DNA from: Planctomycetia bacterium
GTDB lineage: Bacteria; Planctomycetota; Planctomycetia; Gemmatales; Gemmataceae
Reading direction: 5' to 3'
NCBI GenBank assembly: GCA_005772955.1
Contig: SXID01000197.1
Coordinates: 1 to 59,918 of the forward strand
Length of the DNA: 59,918 bases
The position numbers were made by a program, and so were the translations under genes. The number at the start of each line of letters is the position of its first letter. Position 1 is the stretch's first letter. The notes below the pieces were generated by a model, which was given only the letters and a program-made list of their open reading frames with translations, was not told the origin of the DNA and ran no database searches. Shown here in pieces: positions 53,275 to 59,918 of this stretch.

Positions 53275-53769
53275 TTACATCACCAGTCGGGGCTTCGCGG
53301 CCCGCGCCGCGTTGCACACCGCGCAGATGCCGCGGATCACAAGCGTGTGACCCGTCGGCCGGAACTGGTTCTGTGCGGCAACCTTATCTAGCAGCGATTC
53401 CAGTTCCTCGCTCTGGAACTCCTCCATCGATTTGCACTGTTCGCAGACGAGGTGATCGTGGGCCGGGTAGCCGTAATCGTGGTCGAAGACAGTCCGTTCT
53501 CCGAGTTCGATCCGGCGCAACAGGCCAGCGTCCACCAGCTTCGAGAGCGTGCGATACACGGTGGCGCGGCTCACACTCTTGCCCGCGCTCTTCAGGGCGC
53601 CGATCAGTTCCTCGGCGTCGAAGTGCGTGTGACGCGAGAAGACGTGTTCCACCAGTTCGCGCTGCTGGTCGGTGAACCGCTGCGGTTTGGGGCGGCTCGC
53701 GAGGTACTCCCGAAACTTGTTCTCCGGGGTCTGCGACACCGCGACGGCAGGCAGTGACACGATAGACAT
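53275..53769 (-). CDS. Fur-family metalloregulator
   Basis: The 164-aa protein has the winged-helix DNA-binding domain (RFTDQQRELVEHVFSRHTHF, KSVSRATVYRTLSKLVDAGL), metal site HDHLVCEQC and the C-terminal CAVC pair. Both CxxC motifs for structural zinc are present. It resembles Fur/PerR proteins; which metal it senses cannot be read. ATG 53769 chosen. It has its own promoter and terminator, so it is monocistronic. Confidence 0.92.
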   Translation of the reverse strand: MSIVSLPAVAVSQTPENKFREYLASRPKPQRFTDQQRELVEHVFSRHTHFDAEELIGALKSAGKSVSRATVYRTLSKLVDAGLLRRIELGERTVFDHDYGYPAHDHLVCEQCKSMEEFQSEELESLLDKVAAQNQFRPTGHTLVIRGICAVCNAARAAKPRLVM

Positions 53770-53799
53770 CTCCAATCGGGTGGAACGCGATCACCCGCA

Positions 53800-53830
53800 A
53801 TTATAGCCGAGCGCGAGGCGGTGAGGTGAA
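53800..53830 (-). promoter_or_regulatory. Putative promoter of fur
   Basis: A perfect TATAAT (53800-53805 on the minus strand) lies 30 bp upstream of the ATG. A TTCACC 19 bp upstream may serve as -35. Confidence 0.5.
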
Positions 53831-53838
53831 GACAACGA

Positions 53839-53869
53839 GAAAGCCGACCCGTGAATCGGGTCGGCTTTC
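53839..53869. terminator. Hairpin between fur and the FlgM-like gene
   Basis: Perfect 13-bp stem GAAAGCCGACCCG with a 5-base loop. It lies downstream of the FlgM-like gene on the minus strand and upstream of the fur promoter, so it likely insulates the two. Confidence 0.7.
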
Positions 53870-53953
53870 GGCAATTCGGTAACTGGCCTCTGCGAGGCTG
53901 GGTCTTCGCAACGGGTGGCGTTCCGAAGTCACAGACCCCAGTTCCCGAAACGC

Positions 53954-54232
53954 TCACACGCAGCCCGCGACGCGGCGAAGCAACGCTTCTTCCGCGAGGA
54001 GCCACTTCTCCTCGGTGTCGTAGGTGCCGTCAGCGATCTGCTGCCGGACGCGGGCAACAAGTTCGTGCCGGATGCCGTCCGGCCCCTTCGGTTCCGGGCG
54101 CCGCGTCGCTTCCGGGTCCGCGATCGGCGCGGCGCCGAGGCGCGTCATCCGGTCGAACGCGGGGGGCGTGGCGGCAGATTTGACGACAGTAACGCGCCAG
54201 CGGTGCCAGCCACGTGGTGAAGTCTCGCGCAT
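53954..54232 (-). CDS. FlgM-like anti-sigma-28-type protein
   Basis: The 92-aa protein has an unstructured N-terminal half and a C-terminal helix pair IRHELVARVRQQIADGTYDT, then EEKWLLAEEALLRRVAG, the pattern of FlgM-type flagellar anti-sigma factors. In E. coli-type systems FlgM holds sigma-28. No other flagellar gene is near. ATG 54232 was chosen, with GGGAG upstream. Confidence 0.55.
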   Translation of the reverse strand: MRETSPRGWHRWRVTVVKSAATPPAFDRMTRLGAAPIADPEATRRPEPKGPDGIRHELVARVRQQIADGTYDTEEKWLLAEEALLRRVAGCV

Positions 54233-54764
54233 TGGAATATCGTCTCCCTGCTTTTCGCGAGTGTGGCCCGCGAGGCAGTCGGTCGGTGTGCGACCCCCGG
54301 TCAAGCCGAGTGCGTCGCACGCGGTTCGCCCTCTCCCGGACCTGATGCAAGCAAGACGCCGAAACGCCTGAGGCTTGCCCGGTCCAAACCCTCCGTCGCG
54401 CCGTCGATCCTGACCTCGCGCCGGTCGGTCTTTGTCCTGGGTAGGGGCGGAATCCGCCGCCCCGGGACTCGGTTCACCCATTCCGTGATCCGCGTCCTAT
54501 TCTACGCAGGTGTATCGTCGTTCGCGCGTACCCTCTCGCAAGAAAATGCGCGCCCTGTGGTCTGACTACAGCCGGTTCTTGGCTTCGCGCGCCCGTTACC
54601 CGGATGATGCGCGGCGAACGGTTCACGCGGTCGCCCCAACCCCCACTCGCGCCGCACTTTGCCGGAATCGGCTCAAGCTTCTTGGTCATTGGTCATTGGT
54701 CATTGGTCAGTGCTCTTGTCGCCCGCTTCCGACCCGCCCGAAGCGAGTGACCAGTAACCAACAA
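54233..54764. other. Intergenic region, mostly without genes
   Basis: I see no convincing gene here. A GC-rich hairpin-like part lies near 54330-54395. The main feature is the heptamer array at 54682-54709 with its inverted partner at 54748-54775. Confidence 0.4.
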
Positions 54765-54775
54765 CTAATGACCAC
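54682..54775. repeat. Facing heptamer arrays at the endonuclease V gene end
   Basis: TTGGTCA occurs four times in tandem (54682-54709). The inverted partner at 54748-54775 reads TGACCAG, TAACCAA, CAACTAA, TGACCAC. The second array includes the TAG stop of the endonuclease V gene (54765-54767). Confidence 0.85.
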
Positions 54776-55442
54776 TCCGCAAGCGGTTCGCGGCCATATG
54801 CCCCGCGCGGGTTGGCACGGGATGCCGGTAGCCGCTCAGGGTCGCGCACACCAGCGCGGTCGCGGAGGCCACGTCGATTTTGTGGCCCGGCGACACGTAC
54901 ACCGGCTTCGCTCCCGTGGCGGAACGCACCACCGCGCCAACCGTTTCGCCGTTCACGGTCAGAGGGGTCGTGTCGCCAGCACTGGGGCCTGGGTGGGTGT
55001 GATCGCCCACCAGCCAGCTCTTGGCGCAGCCCACACACGGCAAGTCTAGCCACAATCCGAGGTGGCAGGCCAGACCGAACCGGCGCGGGTGTGCGATTCC
55101 CTGTCCATCGAGCATAACCGCGTCAGGAGGTTGGCGCAATTCGCGGAACGTGTCAAGCAGCGCAGGTATTTCGCGGAACGACAGCAGCCCCGGAATATAC
55201 GGGAAAGTCACTTCACGTGAGATGGTCCGCTCTTCGACCACCGACAGATCGGAAACCTTCAGCACGACGACCGCCGCAAACAGCCGCGACTCCGTAAGGT
55301 GGTACGCGATGTCCGCACCCGCGACATACTCGATGGGCCGAACTGGCGCGGCGGAGGTGTCCACACGCTTCGCGAGCGTGTGTTGGAGTGCGACCGCGCC
55401 CTCTTCAGTAACTGGCCAATCGTGGAGATGAGGGAACTGCAT
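54765..55442 (-). CDS. nfi: Endonuclease V
   Basis: The 225-aa protein has the family motifs: YVAGADIAYHLTES (metal Asp), EVTFPYIPGLLSFREIPALL, and VMLDGQGIAHPRRFGLACHL with metal Asp, followed by GCAKSWLVG. It cleaves DNA near deaminated adenine (inosine). The ATG at 55442 gives the usual length. The last residues SGH and the stop are made by a heptamer repeat. Confidence 0.93.
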   Translation of the reverse strand: MQFPHLHDWPVTEEGAVALQHTLAKRVDTSAAPVRPIEYVAGADIAYHLTESRLFAAVVVLKVSDLSVVEERTISREVTFPYIPGLLSFREIPALLDTFRELRQPPDAVMLDGQGIAHPRRFGLACHLGLWLDLPCVGCAKSWLVGDHTHPGPSAGDTTPLTVNGETVGAVVRSATGAKPVYVSPGHKIDVASATALVCATLSGYRHPVPTRAGHMAANRLRSGH

Positions 55443-55733
55443 AACAACCACGTGTCGAACGCGTTGAGGGTAATAGAATCTGATTATTCCGGTTGTAGTG
55501 ACGCTCCGGCAGGTGGCGCGGTTCGATTCACGCGGGGAACTCTTTGCGGCGTGAGGGGTTGAATACCAATCAACTTCGGGGTCCGGGCAGATCGTAACAT
55601 CCGCCGGTTCCGTCGGGCGAATGTCCCGTGTCCCGACCTGGTGGGCACCGTTAACCTTTCCGGTTGGGCAGACCGCACGGTGTGACCGTGTCACGCCAGT
55701 TCCGGCGCATTTATTCGGCAGGACGATCACGAC
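55443..55733. promoter_or_regulatory. Divergent intergenic region
   Basis: This 291-bp gap lies between nfi (minus) and the synthetase gene (plus), so it should hold both promoters. I see no clear -35/-10 pair. An AGGA site 12 bp upstream of the TTG start may be the ribosome site. Confidence 0.35.
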
Positions 55734-58700
55734 TTGGAACCGCGTTTGCTCCACGAGTTTCTCACACGGTCAGCCCGGAAGTGGCCGGCGAATGTCGCCA
55801 TCGACGCCCCACCTTGCGCCGCGAGTCCGCACCGTCGCACCACTACGTACGCCGAACTCGACCGCCGGACCGATGCCCTCGCCGCACACCTTCGCGCGTT
55901 CGTGACCCGTGAGTGTGTGGTCGCAATCATCCTCCCGCGGAACTCGGAACACGTCTACCTCGCGCAACTCGCGGTGCTGAAAGCCGGTGCCGCCTATGTC
56001 TGCATCGACCCCACTTTCCCGGATGCGCAGGTCGACACCATCCTCGACGATGCGAAACCCGTGGCCGTGCTCACCGATGCCGCCGGGCTTGGCCGTGTCC
56101 GCCGAATCGACTCGGCCCTCGGTGCCCTCGATGTGGTGACCTGGGCCGCACAACCCGAGGGGCACGCTCCGCACCTCACCCCGGCGCCGTGGCTCACACC
56201 GCACAGCCTCGCGTATCTCATCTACACCTCAGGCACGACCGGCAAACCGAAAGGGGTGATGATCGAACACGCGGCCATTGCGAACCTCGTTCGCGGCGAC
56301 TGCGCCACGTTCCCCGCCTCGCCCGAAGACCGCGTCGCCCAGAACTCTTCATGTGCATACGATTCGTCCGTCGCAGAAATCTGGATGGCGTTCGCGGCCG
56401 GCGCCACGCTCGTCGTAATGGACGACGACGCGATCCACCTCGGCCCAGACCTTGTACTCTGGCTGCAAACGGAGGGCGTGACGGTCTTCTGTCCGCCACC
56501 AACGCTCCTGCGGACGATGGGTTGCGAACACCCCGAACGCGACCTGCCCGAGTTGAAACGCGTGCACGTCGGCGGAGAACCGCTGCCGCGGGATGTTGCC
56601 GATCACTGGGCGCCCGGGCGCTGTTTCGTGAACGACTACGGTCCAACCGAGTGCGCCGTGGTGGCGCTGCGGGGCGTCGTTCGCGCTGGCGACTCCATCC
56701 ACATCGGCCTCCCCGTGCCCGGCATTCAGGCGTGGATTCTCAATGACCGTCTCGAAGAAGTGCGGGACGGCGTGACGGGCGAACTCTGCCTCAGCGGTGT
56801 CGGTCTCGCTCGCGGCTACTTGAACGATTTCGACCTGACGCTCCGCAAGTTCCCGGTTCACCCGCGACTCGGGCGCATCTACCGCACCGGCGACCTCGTT
56901 CACCGTGGCGCCGACGGCAACTACATCTGCCACGGCCGCATCGACACGCAGGTGAAGATCCGCGGTTACCGCATCGAGTTGGAAGCGATTGAGTCGCGGC
57001 TCGCGGACTGCGTCGGCGTGCGGGAAGCCGCGTGTCGCGTGCAAGGGGAGGGGCCGCAGCAACAGATTGTCGCGTACGTGGTGCCCACGAACCCCTCGGA
57101 CCCGCCGCACTTTGATGTCCTCAAGACCGCGCTCCGCGAACAGCTTCCCGAGTACATGGTGCCGGCCCACTTCGGTCTGCTTCCCGCGTTGCCGACAGCA
57201 GTGAGTGGGAAGTTGAACCGTCGCGCGCTGCCGGCGCTGGAGATTCACGCGCCGGAACCGCACGGGCACATCACGGACCCGCGCGACGAGATCGAAGAGC
57301 GTATTGTGGCCGCGCTGCGCCGCGTCTTTGATTTGAAGGAGCGCATATCGGTCGATCACGACTTCTTCAACGACCTCGGTGGCGACTCGCTCCGTGCCGC
57401 GATGCTCGTTTCCATCCTTCGCGACGACCAGGCGACCGCGGCGCTCACGGTTCGCGACCTCTACCAGACTCGCACCGTCGAAGGAATGGCCGCGAGTGTT
57501 CGTCGTGCGGGGAGTGCGCACAATCACCAGCCGACCGAACCCACTGCGCGGTTGAACCCGTTCCTCGCGACGGTCTTGCAAACCGGCTGGCTGTTACTCG
57601 GGCTGATGGTCGCCGGTCCGATGGTCTATCTGCTCGCGTTCCACATCGTCCCTGATGCGACGGAACGTCTGGGCCTCGCACCGTTCCTGCTGACCATGCC
57701 GCTGCTCTACGTGGGTGGCGTCTGCCTGTACGCGGTCAGTTCGGTGGTTTTCGTCGTGATCGTGAAGAAGGTGCTGATCGGCCGCTATCGCCCGACCCGT
57801 GCGCCGATCTGGGGGAGTTTCTACGTCCGCAGCTGGATCGTGCAGCAAACCTCGCGGCTCATCCCCTGGCAACTCCTCGACGGCACCGTCTTCGTGAGCG
57901 TGATCTTGCGAATGCTTGGCGCGAAAATCGGAAAGGGTGTTCACATCAGTCGCGGGGTGACGCTTGTTCACGGCGGCTGGGATCTGCTCGAAATCGGCGA
58001 CAACGTGAGCATCAGTCGCGATGTAACGCTGCGACTCGTCGATCTCGAAGACGGGCAGATTGTGGTCGGGCCGGTTTCGATCGGCAGCGGTTGCACGCTC
58101 GATGTGCGCTCCGGTCTCAGCCCAAACACCAGGATGGAAGACAACAGTTATCTTTCGGCGCAATCCTACGCGCTCCCCGGCTCGGTCGTTCCCGCGGGCG
58201 AACGATGGGCCGGAATCCCGGCGGCGCCTGCTGGGGCCGCGCCCGCGGCCCCGCCGCTACCGGAAGGGAGCCGCGAGCTTTCGCCCGTGCTGCACGGTTT
58301 CGTGCTGTTCGGTGCGAAGTTGCTGAGCACGGCGCTCACGATTTTCCCGCTGGCGCTCGTTGCGATCCTGTACTCCTGGACGCAGGGAATCGACACCGCG
58401 GCGGCAACCGGGTGGCTGTTGCACCCCACCATCAGCGCTAACGAGTTCTTGCTCTCCGTGCTACTCACACTACTCGTCATCCCCGCGATGCTCGTGTCGC
58501 GATGCTTCTCGATGCGGATGCTCGGCAAGATTCCCGAAGGTGTGGTCAGCCGGTGGAGTTACACCTACATCCGCGTTCTGTTGAAGCGGGACATTCTGGA
58601 CTGGTCGAACGACTGGCTCAACGGCACGCTGCTCTGGCGCGTCTGGCTGCGAGGCGCGGGCATGAAGATCGCGCGCGACACCGAACTGAGCACGATCTTC

Positions 58701-59708
58701 GACACCGTGCCGGAACTGGTCGAACTCGGTTCGGGCACCTTCTTCGCCGATGGCATTTATCTCGGCGCGCCGCTGGTTCACCGCGGCACGGTCACGCTCG
58801 CATACACGAAACTCGGCAACGGCGTATTCCTCGGCAACTACGCGGTCATCCCGATTGGCCAGACGATCCCGGACGGCGTGCTGCTCGGCGTCTGCACGGT
58901 CGCGGATGACCGCATCATGACTCGCGGCACGTCATGGTTCGGGGTGCCACCGTTCGAGCTACCAAAGCGGGAGATTGTGGAAGCCGATGCGAGCCTGACG
59001 CACAAGCCGTCGTGGCTTCGCTACCTGAACCGCGTCTTCTGGGAGTTATTGCGGTTCACGCTTCCGCTGGTGCCGCTGTTGCTGGTCGTGGCGTGGTTCG
59101 CGGTGCTGGAAGCGGCACAGCCGGAAGTCTCCCTCGGCGTACTGGTCTTTGGTATCGTGCCGCTACTCGACCTGGGATTCCTGCTGGGCCTCGGCATATT
59201 CGGTTTGGCGCTGAAGTGGTTCCTTCTGGGTCGCGTTCGACCCGCGACGCGCCCGCTGTGGTCGTGCTGGTGCAGCCGGTGGGACTTCAACTACATCGCC
59301 TGGCACTACCTCGCACTGGCCCCGATGCAGGCGCTCGAAGGCACGGTGATACTGAACTGGTATCTGCGCGCGCTGGGCGTGAAGATCGGCAAGAACGTCG
59401 TCGTGGGGGACGTGTTCGCGCTCGTCGTTGACCCCGACATGTTGGAATTGCAAGAGGGCGCGACCGTGAGTTGCCTGTTCCAAGCGCACACGTTCGAGGA
59501 TCGCGTGCTGAAGATCGACCGCGTCGTGATCGGGAAGAACTCGTCGGTGGGAATCGGCGCGGTGTTGCTTTACGGCTGTCACATCGGCGACGGCACCCGC
59601 GTCGCGGGTCACAGTGTGGTGATGAAGCGCGAGCGATTGCAGCCCAACCACACCTACGCCGGCTGTCCGACCCAACTGATGAGTTCAACTCCGAACGGTC
59701 GGGATTGA
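55734..59708 (+). CDS. Pls/PosA-type membrane NRPS (A-PCP-LbH)
   Basis: The 1324-aa protein starts at TTG. An adenylation domain spans about 1-510, with motifs A3 YTSGTTGKPKGVMIE (about 162), A5 NDYGPTECAVVAL (about 299), A7 YRTGDLV, A8 IRGYRIELEAIES and A10 SGKLNRRALP (about 491). A carrier domain follows with FNDLGGDSLRAAML (phosphopantetheine Ser about 553). Then come three blocks, each of two or so membrane helices plus a left-handed beta-helix (residues about 605-840, 850-1090, 1100-1320). This is the layout of poly-lysine synthetase-like enzymes, which extend an amino-acid chain at the membrane. No thioesterase or phosphopantetheinyl transferase is near. Amino acid choice cannot be read. 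Confidence 0.9.
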   Translation: MEPRLLHEFLTRSARKWPANVAIDAPPCAASPHRRTTTYAELDRRTDALAAHLRAFVTRECVVAIILPRNSEHVYLAQLAVLKAGAAYVCIDPTFPDAQVDTILDDAKPVAVLTDAAGLGRVRRIDSALGALDVVTWAAQPEGHAPHLTPAPWLTPHSLAYLIYTSGTTGKPKGVMIEHAAIANLVRGDCATFPASPEDRVAQNSSCAYDSSVAEIWMAFAAGATLVVMDDDAIHLGPDLVLWLQTEGVTVFCPPPTLLRTMGCEHPERDLPELKRVHVGGEPLPRDVADHWAPGRCFVNDYGPTECAVVALRGVVRAGDSIHIGLPVPGIQAWILNDRLEEVRDGVTGELCLSGVGLARGYLNDFDLTLRKFPVHPRLGRIYRTGDLVHRGADGNYICHGRIDTQVKIRGYRIELEAIESRLADCVGVREAACRVQGEGPQQQIVAYVVPTNPSDPPHFDVLKTALREQLPEYMVPAHFGLLPALPTAVSGKLNRRALPALEIHAPEPHGHITDPRDEIEERIVAALRRVFDLKERISVDHDFFNDLGGDSLRAAMLVSILRDDQATAALTVRDLYQTRTVEGMAASVRRAGSAHNHQPTEPTARLNPFLATVLQTGWLLLGLMVAGPMVYLLAFHIVPDATERLGLAPFLLTMPLLYVGGVCLYAVSSVVFVVIVKKVLIGRYRPTRAPIWGSFYVRSWIVQQTSRLIPWQLLDGTVFVSVILRMLGAKIGKGVHISRGVTLVHGGWDLLEIGDNVSISRDVTLRLVDLEDGQIVVGPVSIGSGCTLDVRSGLSPNTRMEDNSYLSAQSYALPGSVVPAGERWAGIPAAPAGAAPAAPPLPEGSRELSPVLHGFVLFGAKLLSTALTIFPLALVAILYSWTQGIDTAAATGWLLHPTISANEFLLSVLLTLLVIPAMLVSRCFSMRMLGKIPEGVVSRWSYTYIRVLLKRDILDWSNDWLNGTLLWRVWLRGAGMKIARDTELSTIFDTVPELVELGSGTFFADGIYLGAPLVHRGTVTLAYTKLGNGVFLGNYAVIPIGQTIPDGVLLGVCTVADDRIMTRGTSWFGVPPFELPKREIVEADASLTHKPSWLRYLNRVFWELLRFTLPLVPLLLVVAWFAVLEAAQPEVSLGVLVFGIVPLLDLGFLLGLGIFGLALKWFLLGRVRPATRPLWSCWCSRWDFNYIAWHYLALAPMQALEGTVILNWYLRALGVKIGKNVVVGDVFALVVDPDMLELQEGATVSCLFQAHTFEDRVLKIDRVVIGKNSSVGIGAVLLYGCHIGDGTRVAGHSVVMKRERLQPNHTYAGCPTQLMSSTPNGRD

Positions 59709-59710
59709 GA

Positions 59711-59918
59711 CGTTTTGACGAGCCGGAAGCGTAAGCTTTGAAGTTGCGCTCGATGCGTGTGCAAGAAGAATTGGCAGTTGGTTTTCGCCCCGGAGGGGCG
59801 TTGGATGGTAGCCAGGGGTGAAGCGAACCGAAGGTGAGCGCAACCCCTGGTGGGTGAGACAAAATAACCAGAAGCCCCGTTTGGGGCGACGGAACCTCCG
59901 GGTGAAGGTGTCCGTCGC
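59711..59918. repeat. Repeat-rich end of window
   Basis: Bases 59718-59800 repeat 49149-49231 with one mismatch. After that, GCCAGGGGT and ACCCCTGG form a hairpin (59811-59850) and GCCCCGTTTGGGGC another (59874-59887). No gene is visible. The left edge also matches the inverted arm at 49309-49336, CGTTTTGACGAGCCGGAAGC. Confidence 0.85.

Noticed and set aside
54682-54709. TTGGTCA tandem repeats as iterons of a replication origin
   Set aside because: No Rep gene, DnaA boxes or AT-rich unwinding region is near; similar arrays occur at unrelated gene ends.
55520-55529. GGTTCGATTC resembling a tRNA T-loop
   Set aside because: No acceptor stem, D arm or anticodon arm can be folded around it.

Overview
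The window is about 60 kb of GC-rich bacterial chromosome, most likely from a planctomycete of the Gemmata group (Gemmataceae). This is inferred from gene content: a DUF1559 prepilin-like protein, a TIGR02996-type protein, a surface protein with the N-terminal motif ESLEDRTVPS, several exported PQQ-propeller, EF-hand and PPC-type proteins, many ECF sigma factors, and very abundant palindromic repeats. No rRNA, tRNA, CRISPR array, transposase or integrase was found by eye.

Layout. 1-3.5 kb: end of an unknown gene, an exported thioredoxin-like protein and a TPR protein. 3.5-6.6 kb: a def-fmt-rsmB operon (minus strand). 6.8-15.9 kb: exported PHP/CehA-like protein, exported HEAT-type protein, a sigma factor with a signal-peptide-like N-terminus, an EF-hand protein and a TIGR02996 protein. 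13.9-20.7 kb: a TetR-HlyD-ATPase-permease-permease export operon with a double palindromic operator. 21-23.1 kb: sigma / anti-sigma / exported-protein triad. 23.2-24.9 kb: DUF1559 pilin-like and Cys-rich exported proteins. 24.9-29.9 kb: a minimal HK97-type capsid cassette (small protein, portal, prohead protease, capsid, small structural protein, head-tail connector) with no terminase, tail or integrase. 30-39 kb: exported SAM methyltransferase, DUF4185-like protein, DJ-1/PfpI protein, xylose isomerase, zinc-ribbon membrane protein, rhodanese, PQQ propeller, family-2 glycosyltransferase. 39-46 kb: ECF transporter T and A components, a large exported protein, glutamyl-Q-tRNA(Asp) synthetase, and a methyltransferase with a regulatory domain. 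46-53 kb: PPC-type protein, PQQ remnant, exonuclease, sialidase-like protein, cyclophilin-bearing surface protein. 53-59.7 kb: Fur regulator, FlgM-like protein, endonuclease V and a 1324-aa Pls-like adenylation/carrier/left-handed-beta-helix membrane synthetase.

The most striking feature is not one gene but the repeats. Several families of GC-rich inverted repeats, and at least six degenerate arrays phased at 7 bp, sit in gaps and also inside gene ends. They supply the stop codon or C-terminal residues of several genes (TetR, portal, endonuclease V, exonuclease, thioredoxin-like protein, the first partial gene), the start of cbiO, and one 124-bp palindrome is translated in frame inside rsmB. 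The second main point is the stripped-down capsid cassette, whose gaps carry the same host-type repeats, suggesting an old, possibly domesticated element. Coordinates of starts are my own choice, using signal peptides, ribosome binding sites and gene overlaps; functions rest on motifs read by eye, not on database searches.
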